The notes under the pieces are model-generated. The model was not told the origin of the DNA and did no database searches. It was given only the letters and a program-made list of their open reading frames with translations. A DNA stretch of 64,000 nucleotides from Streptomyces albireticuli (GTDB lineage: Bacteria > Actinomycetota > Actinomycetes > Streptomycetales > Streptomycetaceae). The stretch spans positions 3,192,001 through 3,256,000 of the forward strand of contig NZ_CP021744.1 in NCBI RefSeq assembly GCF_002192455.1. The letters run 5' to 3'. Below, piece by piece: positions 1 to 8,290 of this stretch (its first letter is position 1; the number at the start of each line of letters is the position of its first letter). Both the position numbers and the translations under genes were made by a program.

Positions 1-4
1 GGCG

Positions 5-244
5 ATGAGGGCCGTCACGGCCGCGTGCCCCCACCTCGCGGGCTGGGCCCGCGCCGGAGGCGAGTCGCGGTGCTGCGCGTGCGGGGTCGTACGGTTCACC
101 GACTACGGGGCCGTACGCCCGCCGGGGCTGCCCCAGGCGATCACCCCGGCCGGTGGACGGGCCCGCCGCGCGGACCGGGCCGCCGCGTCGTGGATCTCGG
201 AAGCGGCGCGGCGCCGACGGAGGCCACGGCCCCCGGGGTGGTGA
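5..244 (+). CDS. Small Cys-containing protein (DUF6255-like)
   Basis: A 79-residue protein with Cys at residues 8, 23, 24 and 26, the last three forming a CCxCG knuckle, followed by a VRFTDYGAVRPPGLP block and a basic, Arg-rich C-terminus. The block resembles, from memory, a small Streptomyces family annotated DUF6255 that is sometimes found near natural-product genes; this is a tentative match. Only four bases precede the ATG, so no ribosome binding site can be judged and the start may lie outside the window. The gene converges on the DUF4097 gene. No catalytic function can be proposed. Confidence 0.5.
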   Translation: MRAVTAACPHLAGWARAGGESRCCACGVVRFTDYGAVRPPGLPQAITPAGGRARRADRAAASWISEAARRRRRPRPPGW

Positions 245-308
245 ATCCGAGGTCTCAGGCCCGTCGGACAGCCGACCGACGGGCACGGCCTGGCCCACCT
301 CCACCACT

Positions 309-977
309 TCACAGGCTGCGGGCGGTGATGTCGCCGTACGCGGTGGTCGCGTGGATGGTCAGGCCGGCGGCACCCCCGGCGTTCTGAAGGGCGTTGTGGA
401 TACGGCCGTAGGTGGTGCCTGCGTCGAGGGAGGCGGAGACGCCCCGGGCGGCGTCGATCGAGATCCCGCCGGCCTCGGTGCGCAGTTCGACCGTGCCACG
501 GACGGCCTCGGCGATACGGATGTCGCCCTTCTGGGTGCTGACCTGCGCGTCGCCGCCCAGGCGGCCGACCACGACGTCGCCCGCCAGGAGCGTGAGGCGG
601 GCGCTCGCGACCTCGTCGATCTTCACCGAGCCCTGCGCGCCCTCGAAGGCGACGTCGCCGAGCCGCCCGACACCCCGGAACTCGGCCGCGGCCGCCTTCG
701 CCTCGACGCGGGAACCGGCGGGCAGCTGCACCGTCACCTCGACCGACCCCGAACCACCCAGGACCCGGTTCCTCACCGGCGCACCCTCCACCCGCAGGAC
801 ACCGTCGGCGAACACGACCTCGACCTGCTCCGCGGCCTTCACGTCACGGCCGTTGGAGGCGTCCGCGGGCAGGACCTCGACCGTGGTGTCGGCCCGGTCG
901 GCGGCGATGAAGCGGATACGCCCGGCGGGGATGTCCAGGACGGCGGCGATCGGGGCGGCGGTGGCGAACTTCTGCAT
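309..977 (-). CDS. DUF4097 family beta-strand repeat protein
   Basis: A 222-residue protein with no signal peptide or membrane segment. After an N-terminal strand segment (AVLDIPAGRIRF) it consists of repeated short strands rich in V/I and G (GDVVVGRLGGDAQV, KGDIRIAEAV, TEAGGISIDAARG, TTYGRIHN), the pattern of DUF4097/putative adhesin beta-solenoid proteins. The chosen ATG has GGAAG about 8 nt upstream; a longer reading to 1019 lacks such a site. It is divergent from an IS30-HTH/MarR regulator across an AT-rich interval full of inverted repeats, so that regulator probably controls it. The biochemical role of these cytoplasmic DUF4097 proteins is unknown. Confidence 0.85.
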   Translation of the reverse strand: MQKFATAAPIAAVLDIPAGRIRFIAADRADTTVEVLPADASNGRDVKAAEQVEVVFADGVLRVEGAPVRNRVLGGSGSVEVTVQLPAGSRVEAKAAAAEFRGVGRLGDVAFEGAQGSVKIDEVASARLTLLAGDVVVGRLGGDAQVSTQKGDIRIAEAVRGTVELRTEAGGISIDAARGVSASLDAGTTYGRIHNALQNAGGAAGLTIHATTAYGDITARSL

Positions 978-1012
978 GATGACTTCCTTCGGTTCCGGTC
1001 GGCGTTTCCGAC

Positions 1013-1034
1013 AACGCAAAAGCTACGTTGCGTT
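1013..1034. promoter_or_regulatory. Operator-like inverted repeat AACGCAA-N8-TTGCGTT
   Basis: A perfect 7-bp inverted repeat with an 8-bp spacer, in the upstream region of the DUF4097 gene. The same GCAA/TTGC half-sites recur at 1119-1151, which suggests binding by the divergent regulator. Binding is inferred. Confidence 0.55.
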
Positions 1035-1095
1035 CAAGGAACCAGCAACATCTTCGTTGCACACAAACATCATCTATGCAGGTCAGAGGCTCTAA

Positions 1096-1109
1096 ATCAT
1101 TGCAATGAT
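1096..1109. promoter_or_regulatory. 14-bp perfect palindrome ATCATTGCAATGAT
   Basis: A perfect palindrome midway between the divergent DUF4097 and regulator genes. Its half TTGCAATGA is repeated exactly at 1143-1151. It is a probable second binding site for the same regulator. Confidence 0.5.
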
Positions 1110-1118
1110 CTGAGATCT

Positions 1119-1172
1119 AACGCAACATCGATGGCCATTTCGTTGCAATGAAATGAGGATGAACGCTATGCT
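1119..1172 (+). promoter_or_regulatory. Regulator promoter overlapping a third inverted repeat
   Basis: GCAAC (1122-1126) and GTTGC (1142-1146) form an inverted repeat. TTGCAA (1143-1148) and TATGCT (1167-1172) are spaced 18 bp and fit a -35/-10 pair for the regulator gene. Overlap of operator and -35 suggests autorepression (inference). Confidence 0.5.
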
Positions 1173-1205
1173 GGGGCCACCGACGAGCACAAAAGGGAGA
1201 TCACG

Positions 1206-1982
1206 ATGCCGGGAGGCAGGCTCACCCAGCCCGAACGCCAGCAGATCGCGCTGGGACTGGCCGACGGCCTCGCCTACGCCGAGATCGCCAGGCGCCTCGA
1301 CCGCCCCACCTCGACGGTCACCCGTGAGGTGACGCGCAACGGCGGCCCCGCCGGCTACCGCGCCGACCTGGCACACCGCGCCACCGAGCGCCGCGCCCAG
1401 CGGCGCAAGCAGGCCGCGCCCCGGGGGTCACAGCAGGCGCCGCAGCCGCACGGGCGCGACCCCGAGGCCGTGCGCGAGTACGAGGAGGTGTTCACCACCG
1501 TCTTCATGCAGTCGGGCCTGCCCAAGATGATGGCCAGGGTGCTGACCTGCCTCTACACCACCGACGCGGGCAGCCTCACCGCCGCCGAGCTCGTCCGGCG
1601 GCTCCAGGTCAGCCCGGCGTCCGTCTCCAAGGCGATCGCGTTCCTCGAAAGCCAGGGCCTGGTCCGCCGGGAACGCGACGAGGGCCGCCGCGAGCGCTAC
1701 ACGGTCGACGACGACGTCTGGTACCAGTCGATGATCGCCAGCGCCCGGGCGAGCCTCCAGCTCGCCGAGACCGCGCGGCAGGGCGTCGGTGTCCTCGGTT
1801 CCGGCACCCCGGCCGCCGCCCGCCTGGAGAACATCGCCCGCTTCGTCGACTTCGTCGCCGAGAGCATCACCCGCGCCGCGGAGCAGGCCCGCGACGTCCT
1901 CCATACGAAGGCACCCTCGGACGATGCCGCCGAGCCGCGCCCCGACCGCGGCGAGGCAGCCGCCCCCGGAACACGCGGCTGA
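1206..1982 (+). CDS. IS30-type HTH / MarR-GbsR family transcriptional regulator
   Basis: A 258-residue two-part regulator. Residues about 5-50 (LTQPERQQIALGLADGLAYAEIARRL, broken here by S/T-rich turns) are the HTH_38 fold found at the N-terminus of IS30 transposases. Residues about 85-175 are a MarR/GbsR winged helix (AELVRRLQVSPASVSKAIAF, wing at ERDEGRRERYTV). A helical segment then leads to a disordered tail. GGGAG lies about 9 nt before the ATG. No DDE nuclease domain is present, so this is a regulator and not a transposase. It probably controls the divergent DUF4097 gene and itself through the palindromes in between. Confidence 0.85.
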   Translation: MPGGRLTQPERQQIALGLADGLAYAEIARRLDRPTSTVTREVTRNGGPAGYRADLAHRATERRAQRRKQAAPRGSQQAPQPHGRDPEAVREYEEVFTTVFMQSGLPKMMARVLTCLYTTDAGSLTAAELVRRLQVSPASVSKAIAFLESQGLVRRERDEGRRERYTVDDDVWYQSMIASARASLQLAETARQGVGVLGSGTPAAARLENIARFVDFVAESITRAAEQARDVLHTKAPSDDAAEPRPDRGEAAAPGTRG

Positions 1983-2064
1983 TCCGTCGCCTCGCCCTCC
2001 CCGTCGCGGAAACCGTCCTTCTCACCCCGCCTGACGGCCGGTTGGCGGCAGAGGAACGCGTGAC

Positions 2065-2105
2065 GCCGGGCTTCCGGAGCACCCCCGTCGCCCCGGAAGC
2101 CCGGC
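2065..2105. terminator. Bidirectional hairpin between convergent genes
   Basis: GCCGGGCTTCCGG (2065-2077) pairs perfectly with CCGGAAGCCCGGC (2093-2105). It lies between the regulator stop and the end of the opposite-strand cupin gene, so it can serve both. Confidence 0.75.
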
Positions 2106-2159
2106 CTCACGCGCGTACCGCCGCGGACCGGGACAGGCCCCGGCCACGCACGGGACCCG

Positions 2160-2549
2160 TCACGACAGGGCGTGCCCCGTCGTCGCGTCCACGTGCCCCG
2201 GCACCTCCTCGTGCCGGTCCCCGACCGTCAGTGTCCCCGTCGGCTCGAACAGCAGGATCGTCGCGCCGGCCGGCGCGTACGGCTTGTGCTCGGTGCCGCG
2301 CGGGACCGTGAAGACCGAGCCCTTGGGGAGGGTGACCGAGCGCTCCCCGGGGTCGCGCAAGGCGATGCGCAGCTCGCCTTCGAGGACGTGGAAGAACTCG
2401 TCGGTGTGCTCGTGGACGTGCCAGATGTGCTCGCCCGCGACCTTGGCGACGCGGACGTCGTAGTCGTTGACGCGGGTCACGATGCGAGGGCTCCACAGGG
2501 CGTCGAAGGAGGCCAGAGCCTCTCGCAGGGCGATGGGGTCGTTGCTCAT
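2160..2549 (-). CDS. Single-domain cupin protein
   Basis: A 129-residue cupin. The metal-binding motif 1 reads HVHEHTDEFFHVLEG (His-x-His with Glu, residues about 44-58) and motif 2 is PRGTEHKPYAP. Such small cupins bind a divalent metal and may be isomerases, dioxygenases or sensors; the substrate is not predictable. It is transcribed divergently from the GlxA-type regulator with about 50 bp between start codons, so a shared, regulator-controlled promoter is likely. Confidence 0.85.
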   Translation of the reverse strand: MSNDPIALREALASFDALWSPRIVTRVNDYDVRVAKVAGEHIWHVHEHTDEFFHVLEGELRIALRDPGERSVTLPKGSVFTVPRGTEHKPYAPAGATILLFEPTGTLTVGDRHEEVPGHVDATTGHALS

Positions 2550-2601
2550 GCCCCCATCCTGGGGACTGGCCGGGTGATCACGTGAGTGCTAGAAATCGCA
2601 C

Positions 2602-3612
2602 ATGCCGCAAGATTCCTCGCATGCGAGCCACCCGGGCGACGCGGGGTCCGCGCCACGGCTCCACCGCGTCGTCGTGATCGTCGACAAGAACTCGAACCCC
2701 TTCGAGCTCGGCTGCGCGACCGAGATCTTCGGACTGCGCAGGCCGGAACTCGGCCGGGACCTCTACGACTTCACCCTCTGCGCCGCCGAGCCGAACATCC
2801 TCATGCGGGACGGGTTCTTCACGCTCACCGGCGTCGCCGGGATCGAGGCGGCCGACACCGCCGACACCCTGATCGTCCCCAACCGCCCCGACACGGACGT
2901 ACCGCGCCGCCCGGAGGTACTGGACGCCATCCGCAGGGCCCACGCCCGGGGCGCGCGGCTCGTAGGGTTTTGCAGCGGCGCGTACACGCTGGCCGAGGCC
3001 GGGGTGATGGAAGGGCGGCGGGCCACCGCGCACTGGCAGTGGGCGGGCTCGTTCCGCAGCCGCTTCCCGGGCGTGCGCCTGGAACCGGACGTGCTGTTCG
3101 TGGACGACGGCGACATCCTTACGGCCGCGGGGAGCGCCGCCGCGCTGGATCTCGGTCTTTACATCGTCCGCCGCGACCACGGTGCCGAGGTCGCCAACTC
3201 CGTCAGCCGGCGCCTGGTCTTCGCCGCGCACCGGGACGGCGGGCAGCGCCAGTTCGTGGAGCGACCCGTACCGGACGTGCCGGACGAGTCGCTCGCCCCG
3301 CTGCTCGCGTGGGCGCAGGAGCGGCTCGGCGAGCCGCTGACCGTCGCCGACCTCGCCGCGCGGGCCGCGATCAGCCCCGCCACCCTCCACCGCCGCTTCC
3401 GCGCGGAGCTCGGCACGACGCCGCTGGCCTGGCTCACCGGGGAGCGCGTCACGCTCGCCCGCCGCCTGATCGAGCGCGGCGAGGAGCGCCTCGACGTCGT
3501 GGCCCGCACCAGCGGCCTGGGGACGGCGGCCAACCTACGGGCGCGCCTGCGGCGGGAGACCGGCCTCAGCCCGACGGCGTACCGGCGGCGCTTCGGGCCG
3601 GTGCCGGCCTGA
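2602..3612 (+). CDS. GlxA family (DJ-1/PfpI + AraC) transcriptional regulator
   Basis: A 336-residue protein. Residues about 20-190 are a DJ-1/PfpI class I glutamine amidotransferase-like domain with the nucleophile-elbow sequence GFCSGAYTLAEAG (Cys about residue 121). Residues about 225-330 are two AraC helix-turn-helix motifs (LTVADLAARAAISPATLHRRF and the LDVVARTSGLGTAANLRARL segment, interrupted here). In this family the amidotransferase-like domain acts as a sensor. The divergent cupin gene is the natural first target to test. Confidence 0.9.
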   Translation: MPQDSSHASHPGDAGSAPRLHRVVVIVDKNSNPFELGCATEIFGLRRPELGRDLYDFTLCAAEPNILMRDGFFTLTGVAGIEAADTADTLIVPNRPDTDVPRRPEVLDAIRRAHARGARLVGFCSGAYTLAEAGVMEGRRATAHWQWAGSFRSRFPGVRLEPDVLFVDDGDILTAAGSAAALDLGLYIVRRDHGAEVANSVSRRLVFAAHRDGGQRQFVERPVPDVPDESLAPLLAWAQERLGEPLTVADLAARAAISPATLHRRFRAELGTTPLAWLTGERVTLARRLIERGEERLDVVARTSGLGTAANLRARLRRETGLSPTAYRRRFGPVPA

Positions 3613-3666
3613 TGGACCGGGGACCCCGCCGCCCCGCTTAATCGGTCGACGCCCGGCACCCGGGCC

Positions 3667-4185
3667 ATGGATCATGCGCCGGTGACCCGAACCGACACGC
3701 CCCCCACCTGGGACGAACGCGCCTCCCTGGCCACCTTCCTCGACTACGCCCGCGCCACCGCCCGCGCCAAGTGCGAGGGCGTGACCGCCGAGGACGCCCG
3801 TAAGGCCCCGCTGCCGGGCTCCCCGCTGATGACCCTGTGCGGGCTGCTCAACCACCTGCGGTGGGTCGAGTACTACTGGTTCCAGGTCGTCTTCCTCGGC
3901 GAGGAGGACATCGCCCCGTGGACCGAGGACGACCCCGACTGGGAGATGCGCACGGCCGTCGGCATCCCGCTGCCGGAGATCCTGGCCGCGTACGAGGCCC
4001 AGAGCGCCCGCTACCGCGAGCTCGTGGCGGCCACGGACCTGGAGGCCAGGGCGGTGCGGACGGTGCGGGACGGGCTGCACGTGACGCTGCGGTGGGTGCT
4101 GACGCACCTCATCGAGGAGACGTCGCGGCACAACGGGCACCTGGACATCGTGCGGGAGCTGGTGGACGGGCGGACCGGCTCGTAG
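3667..4185 (+). CDS. DinB family protein (DUF664)
   Basis: A 172-residue four-helix DinB/DUF664 protein. Conserved metal-ligand histidines are visible in NHLRWVEYYW (about residue 62) and in HLIEETSRHNGHLD near the C-terminus. DUF664 members in actinobacteria are predicted thiol transferases, probably using mycothiol; the substrate is unknown. It is a single gene in the same direction as the GlxA regulator, 54 bp downstream, and could be co-transcribed with it. Confidence 0.85.
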   Translation: MDHAPVTRTDTPPTWDERASLATFLDYARATARAKCEGVTAEDARKAPLPGSPLMTLCGLLNHLRWVEYYWFQVVFLGEEDIAPWTEDDPDWEMRTAVGIPLPEILAAYEAQSARYRELVAATDLEARAVRTVRDGLHVTLRWVLTHLIEETSRHNGHLDIVRELVDGRTGS

Positions 4186-4218
4186 GGGTACGGTCGGCCC
4201 GTCCAGCGGCCGTACGCC

Positions 4219-4620
4219 TCAGCCGCGTCCCGCGTGGCTCGGCTCGATCAGGTCCCAGCGGTTGCCGTACAGGTCCTGGAAGACGGCCACCGTGCCGTAC
4301 GGCTCCTGCCGGGGCTCGCCCTCGAAGACGACACCCGCCGCGCGCATGCGCGCGTGGTCGCGCGCGAAGTCGTCGGTGTTGAGGAACAGGCCCACGCGGC
4401 CGCCCGTCTGGTTCCCGATCCGCGCCTCCTGGGCCGGGTTGGCCGCCCGCGCGAGGAGGAGGCCCGCCTCGCGGGCGCCGGGCGGGGAGACGACGACCCA
4501 GCGCTTCCGCTCGTCGATGCGGGTGTCCTCGACGAGCGCGAAGCCGAGGACGTTGACGTAGAAGTCGATGGCCTCGTCGTAGTCGCGCACGACGATGGCC
4601 ACGAGCCCGAGGTGATTCAT
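4219..4620 (-). CDS. VOC family protein (glyoxalase/bleomycin-resistance fold)
   Basis: A 133-residue protein with two beta-alpha-beta-beta-beta units: GLVAIVVRDYDEAIDFYVNV at the N-terminus and VAVFQDLYGNRWDLIEPSH at the C-terminus. The terminal Glu of the second half (LIEP) fits a metal ligand. The start is set at MNHLGLVA because the fold begins there; the in-frame extension upstream is Arg/Pro-rich and unlike the family. The substrate cannot be predicted. Confidence 0.85.
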   Translation of the reverse strand: MNHLGLVAIVVRDYDEAIDFYVNVLGFALVEDTRIDERKRWVVVSPPGAREAGLLLARAANPAQEARIGNQTGGRVGLFLNTDDFARDHARMRAAGVVFEGEPRQEPYGTVAVFQDLYGNRWDLIEPSHAGRG

Positions 4621-4784
4621 CCGGTGATGATGCCTCACGGGCCCGGCCGTGCGACCGGTCGGGCGGGACCTGAGCATCCGGAATGTCATGTTCGGCCGGA
4701 GCGCCACGGCACCTCTCCCGGCCCGCGGGAAGCTTTACCCGACGGTCAGCCGATGGCGCCCGCCGCGCGGCTAGCGTCCTCGCC

Positions 4785-5081
4785 ATGGAAAAGATCAAGG
4801 TCCTGGACGTGGCGGCCGGGCTGCCCGAGGTGTGGCGGTCGACGGTGCTGGGGACGGCCGGCGGGGCGCGCGTGAAGGTACTGCGGATGGGCGGGGAGGG
4901 GCTGCCGCCGGAGTCGCACGCGGAGGCGGAGGCGCTGTTCGTGGTGGAGGGGCGGATGGAGCTGGTGGTCGGGGGCGTCGACGTGGGGGTGGGGGAAGGG
5001 GAGATGTGCGTGGTCCCGGCGGGGGTGGCGCACGAGGTGCGGCCGGGGAGCCGGGGGGTGTTGCTGCTCGTGGAGGGCTAG
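4785..5081 (+). CDS. Small cupin protein
   Basis: A 98-residue single-domain cupin: PPESHAEAEALFVVEGRM is motif 1 and VPAGVAHEVRPGS is motif 2. The start is the ATG at 4785. It has TAGCGT at 4772-4777 and no Shine-Dalgarno sequence, the arrangement of leaderless Streptomyces mRNAs. A longer reading from 4683 adds a basic, non-homologous extension and is rejected. Ligand and role are unknown. Confidence 0.8.
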   Translation: MEKIKVLDVAAGLPEVWRSTVLGTAGGARVKVLRMGGEGLPPESHAEAEALFVVEGRMELVVGGVDVGVGEGEMCVVPAGVAHEVRPGSRGVLLLVEG

Positions 5082-5343
5082 GCGACGGATTCGAGCCGTC
5101 CCCCGGACTGCCCACACCCATGACCGGACATGCGCCGCTCACTCGAACGAGCAGCCGAATCCGTCCATCGCCGCAGCCCGCTCCAACCGTCCCCGCAGCG
5201 CGCTCGGACTTCGTCCGGCCTCACCGGAGCCCGGCGCCCGGAGGTTCCCCGACGCCGGGCCACCGCTCCCCCACGACCGGCGGCACGGCGGGGTGCACGG
5301 CAGCCGATCCGCTCCCTCCACCGCACCGCCGGAACCTCAGGAA

Positions 5344-5772
5344 TCAGAGTCCGACGATGAACTTCCCCCTGGCCTTCGCCGGGTTGTAGTCCGTGTTGCC
5401 GTGATAGACGGCCGTGTATCCGGAGAACGCCGCCGTGGCCATCAACTGCGGGTCACTGATGTTCGCCCCGGAGTCGAGGTTCGCGTCACCGTTGGAATCG
5501 GTCGTGGCCGTGCCGAACTCCTGGTTCGTGCTGGTGACGACGAAGCTGATCCGCTGCCCCCCGATTCCGCCGCCGTCGGCCGTGGTGAGGTTCGCGCTCA
5601 TCTCCGCCTGCGCCATGCCGATGATGCTGCCCCGCACTGTCTTTGCCGTGAGAAGGACGTTCTTCTTCTCGTGCGGGACGTCGGGCCCACTCGTCTGGTG
5701 CTGCTGGTGGAGCTGCTGCCACTGCTGGAACTGCTGCCACTGCTGGAACAGTTCGGCGTCGGAAACGGCCAT
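5344..5772 (-). CDS. Q/W-repeat protein with one Ig-like beta domain
   Basis: A 142-residue protein that I do not recognise as a named family. Residues about 8-28 are a low-complexity heptad-like run of FQQWQQ/HQQ units. The rest (residues about 38-142) looks like one immunoglobulin-like (Big/filamin type) beta domain: NVLLTAKTVRGSIIG, GQRISFVVTSTNQEFGTATT, DSNGDANLD, AAFSGYTAVYHGNTDYN. There is no signal peptide, which is odd for such a domain. GAGGAG precedes the chosen ATG by 7 nt; an upstream in-frame start lacks this. It could be a structural or filament-like protein. Confidence 0.7.
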   Translation of the reverse strand: MAVSDAELFQQWQQFQQWQQLHQQHQTSGPDVPHEKKNVLLTAKTVRGSIIGMAQAEMSANLTTADGGGIGGQRISFVVTSTNQEFGTATTDSNGDANLDSGANISDPQLMATAAFSGYTAVYHGNTDYNPAKARGKFIVGL

Positions 5773-6260
5773 CGGAGAACTCCTCGCGGTCGATTGCTGA
5801 GAGTTGTCTTCTTCGATGCGCGGCGCGGCGTGGGTGTCGCGACGATCGGACACCTTGGCAACCATTTACCCGACACCCGGAACGGAAAGTCTGATAACCG
5901 GGATATCTCCCGGCACTTTCCCCTCCTCGCCGCACCAGAAAGGTACGCCCGTAGCCGAATTGCGCACATCGGAGTGTTCCGGCCAGCCGCGCCCGTCCCG
6001 CCGGAACGAGCCACGGCCGCATCGCAGCGAGCGTTCGCCGGAGCTCGACGCCCACGGGAACCACAGGTCACAGACCGGCGACAGCTCCGGCACCACCGCC
6101 CACCGGAGCCCCCGGCACCATGGCTCGAACCCACGCCATAACCGTTTCTCCTCCCGGAAAACGATCCGGCAAGGGCCGGTTTCCGGAAGAACTTGAATCC
6201 GCATCTTCCCGGAGGCGGCAATCACCGCCCCGGGATTTGCGCACGGAATTCTGACGACCG
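5773..6260. other. Unassigned intergenic interval
   Basis: This 488-bp gap lies between the Q/W-repeat gene start and the lipoprotein stop, both on the minus strand. It is less GC-rich than average and holds the promoter region of the Q/W gene. I see no convincing gene; the open frames crossing it have Arg/Ser-rich non-coding character. Confidence 0.5.
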
Positions 6261-6965
6261 TTAATTCGCCACGACAGGGGTCCCGGACATGGTCTTCTTC
6301 GCCAGCTCGTACACGGGAAGAATCCGCCGGTGCTCCGCCGTGTCGAAGCCGCGCAGCTGCACGACGGCCGCACCCTTCGGAGTGGACACCGCGAGCGCCC
6401 GCTGCTCCCGGTCCTCCTTCAGCTTGGGGCTGTTCAGCTTGTAGACGACCTCCACCGCCGGGAGCCCGCCGACCTTGATGTCCTGGTACTCGCTCTCGAC
6501 GAGGTACTTCTTCTCCTCGGCCATGAAGGCTTCGAGCACCTGCCGCGCGGACGAGCCCGTCGCGGGGCCGGTCCACACCAGCATCCTGCTGATCACGCGC
6601 TCCTTGGTGTCGAGCTCACAGGTGCCCTTGAGGTACTTGTGCTCGGTCACCGACCCGAGGAACGCGGCGTCCCCCACCGACATCGACTTCGCCGTCCAGC
6701 CCTCACCCGTCTCGAACGACACCGGGAGTTCACACGCCGAACCGGTCCCGCCGACCCTGGTACCGCTGCCCCGCCCGGACTCGGCGGGCGGCTCGGCGGG
6801 CTTCGGCGACGCGGGCTTCGACGACTCCGGCTTCCCCGCGGCCTTGCCGGCGGCTTCGGCCTTGTCGGCCTTACCGGCCTTGTCGTCACCGTCGCCGGAA
6901 GTGCAGCCGGTGAGCGCGCCGACCATGAGCGCGGCGGTAACCAGTCCCCCTGTGATTCTGCGCAT
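6261..6965 (-). CDS. Putative lipoprotein of unknown function
   Basis: A 234-residue protein with a lipoprotein signal: MRRI, a hydrophobic segment, then a LTGC lipobox with Cys at residue 21. A long Lys/Ala/Glu/Pro-rich linker (residues about 22-75) leads to a globular domain with two Cys that could pair (SACELPV and KGTCELD). The linker suits a protein anchored to the outer membrane face and spanning the cell-wall layer. The chosen ATG has GGAAAGG just upstream; a start 17 codons earlier would place a charged segment before the signal peptide. Confidence 0.8.
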   Translation of the reverse strand: MRRITGGLVTAALMVGALTGCTSGDGDDKAGKADKAEAAGKAAGKPESSKPASPKPAEPPAESGRGSGTRVGGTGSACELPVSFETGEGWTAKSMSVGDAAFLGSVTEHKYLKGTCELDTKERVISRMLVWTGPATGSSARQVLEAFMAEEKKYLVESEYQDIKVGGLPAVEVVYKLNSPKLKEDREQRALAVSTPKGAAVVQLRGFDTAEHRRILPVYELAKKTMSGTPVVAN

Positions 6966-7126
6966 GAACCTTTCCCCGTCGATCAGGTAAAAGAAAAGGA
7001 AAGTAGCCCGGCGCACCGACCCCGTACAAATCGTTATTTTCCGCTACGCATTCGAGGCTCCCCGGACGCGACCTACTCCCGGTCCCCGGGGAACCTCATG
7101 ATGGTGCGGACGGAAGGGACGCGATC

Positions 7127-7681
7127 GTGCCGGAACAGACACCACGACAGACCTGGGAGAGCGACTCCGCCAGGTACCTCACGCCGCGCGGCCGGGAGAA
7201 GCCGGACGCGTGGGCCGAGGAGGCCGGGGAGAGCAAGCGCCGGGGCGGGCAGCGGCTCCTCTCCGCCGGGACGGTCGTACCGCCCGCCGACGTCGCCCGC
7301 GCCCTCGGCCTGGAGGCCGGCGGGCAGGCGGTCTCGCGGCGGCGCCTGATCCTCCTCGACGACGAGCCGGTCGAGCTCGCGGACTCGTACTACCCGCCGC
7401 GCGTCGCCGCCGGGACCGCCCTCGCCGAGCCGAGGAAGGTGCCGGGCGGCGCGGTCACCCTGCTCGCCGAACTCGGTTTCCTGGCAACGCGGGTGGAGGA
7501 GACGGTCTCCGCCCGCCTGCCCACGGAGGAGGAGCGGGAGGCGCTGCGGCTCGGCGAGCACGAGCCCGTACTCGTCCTGAACCGGCTGATCCTCGACGGG
7601 GACGGGCTGCCGATGGAGTTCTGCGCGATGACCATGACCGCGAAGGACCGGACGCTCCGCTACCGCATGCGGCTCGACTGA
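7127..7681 (+). CDS. UTRA domain protein without a DNA-binding domain
   Basis: A 184-residue protein whose residues about 45-180 match the UTRA ligand-binding domain of HutC-type GntR regulators (GLEAGGQAVSRRRLILLDDEPVELADSYYPPRVA interrupted here; then LPMEFCAMTMTAKDRTLRYRM at the end). The first 40 residues are polar and too short to be the usual winged helix. GGAAGG precedes the GTG start. It may be a free-standing effector-sensing protein or a regulator that lost its HTH. Confidence 0.8.
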   Translation: MPEQTPRQTWESDSARYLTPRGREKPDAWAEEAGESKRRGGQRLLSAGTVVPPADVARALGLEAGGQAVSRRRLILLDDEPVELADSYYPPRVAAGTALAEPRKVPGGAVTLLAELGFLATRVEETVSARLPTEEEREALRLGEHEPVLVLNRLILDGDGLPMEFCAMTMTAKDRTLRYRMRLD

Positions 7682-7954
7682 CCCCGGCCGGAACGTCCGT
7701 CGCACCGCCGGCCGCCCGTTCCGGGTGCGGACGGGCCGGGAAGAGCGCCGTGCGGTCGGCCCCGGCGTCGTCCGGGGCCGCCAGGTGAACGTCCAGTGGA
7801 TCGTGGCTGCTCGACCGGCGGGCGGAGGAGATCGCGGCGGCCCGGGAGGTCCTGCGGCGGACGATCGCGGCGACCGAGGGGGCGGACGGCCCGGCCGCCG
7901 TCCCGGGCCCCGGTGGGCGCCCCGCCCTCACCGGTTGACGGCCGGCGGCCGCCC

Positions 7955-8290
7955 TCAGCCGAACTGCACGCTGCGGGGAATCGTCCCCCCTTGGAAGCTC
8001 CTCGCCATGCCCGGTGGGAGCGGCGACCCGACGACCGCCGACTCGCAGTCGCCCGGCTCCGCGTAGAACGTCGCCTTGGCGTGCGTGCCGTTTTCCGCGC
8101 GCAGCGCACCGGAGACCAGGAGATAGCACTCGCCGTCGTCCGGGTCGTCGAACCCGAGCGCCTCCCCGCTCCCCGACGCGTAGCTGAAGTGGCCCGTCGT
8201 GGCCTGCGCGCTGGTGGCGAGCCCGGTGGTCAGCACCAGCGCGGCTCCGGCCGTGACCACGGCCCGGCCCAGGCGTGTGAGTGCGTGCAT
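7955..8290 (-). CDS. Small secreted protein
   Basis: A 111-residue protein with a clear Sec signal peptide: MHALTRLGR, a hydrophobic core, cleavage near AQA-TT (residue about 31). The mature part is about 80 residues with two Cys (GECYLLV and GDCESAV) that could form a disulfide. No family recognised. It ends in an IPRSVQFG segment. Confidence 0.75.
   Translation of the reverse strand: MHALTRLGRAVVTAGAALVLTTGLATSAQATTGHFSYASGSGEALGFDDPDDGECYLLVSGALRAENGTHAKATFYAEPGDCESAVVGSPLPPGMARSFQGGTIPRSVQFG

Noticed and set aside
1206..1982. IS30 transposase
   Set aside because: Only the N-terminal HTH is transposase-like; there is no DDE domain, no terminal inverted repeats and the rest is a MarR domain.
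5092..5164. GACGGATTCG / CGAATCCGTC inverted repeat with a 53-nt centre
   Set aside because: The arms are far apart and no further structure supports a terminator or operator.
7790..7936. Short frame reading WLLDRRAEEIAAAREVLRRT with coding-like character
   Set aside because: It has no start codon or RBS, is blocked by an upstream stop and matches no family I recognise; it may be a remnant but cannot be supported.
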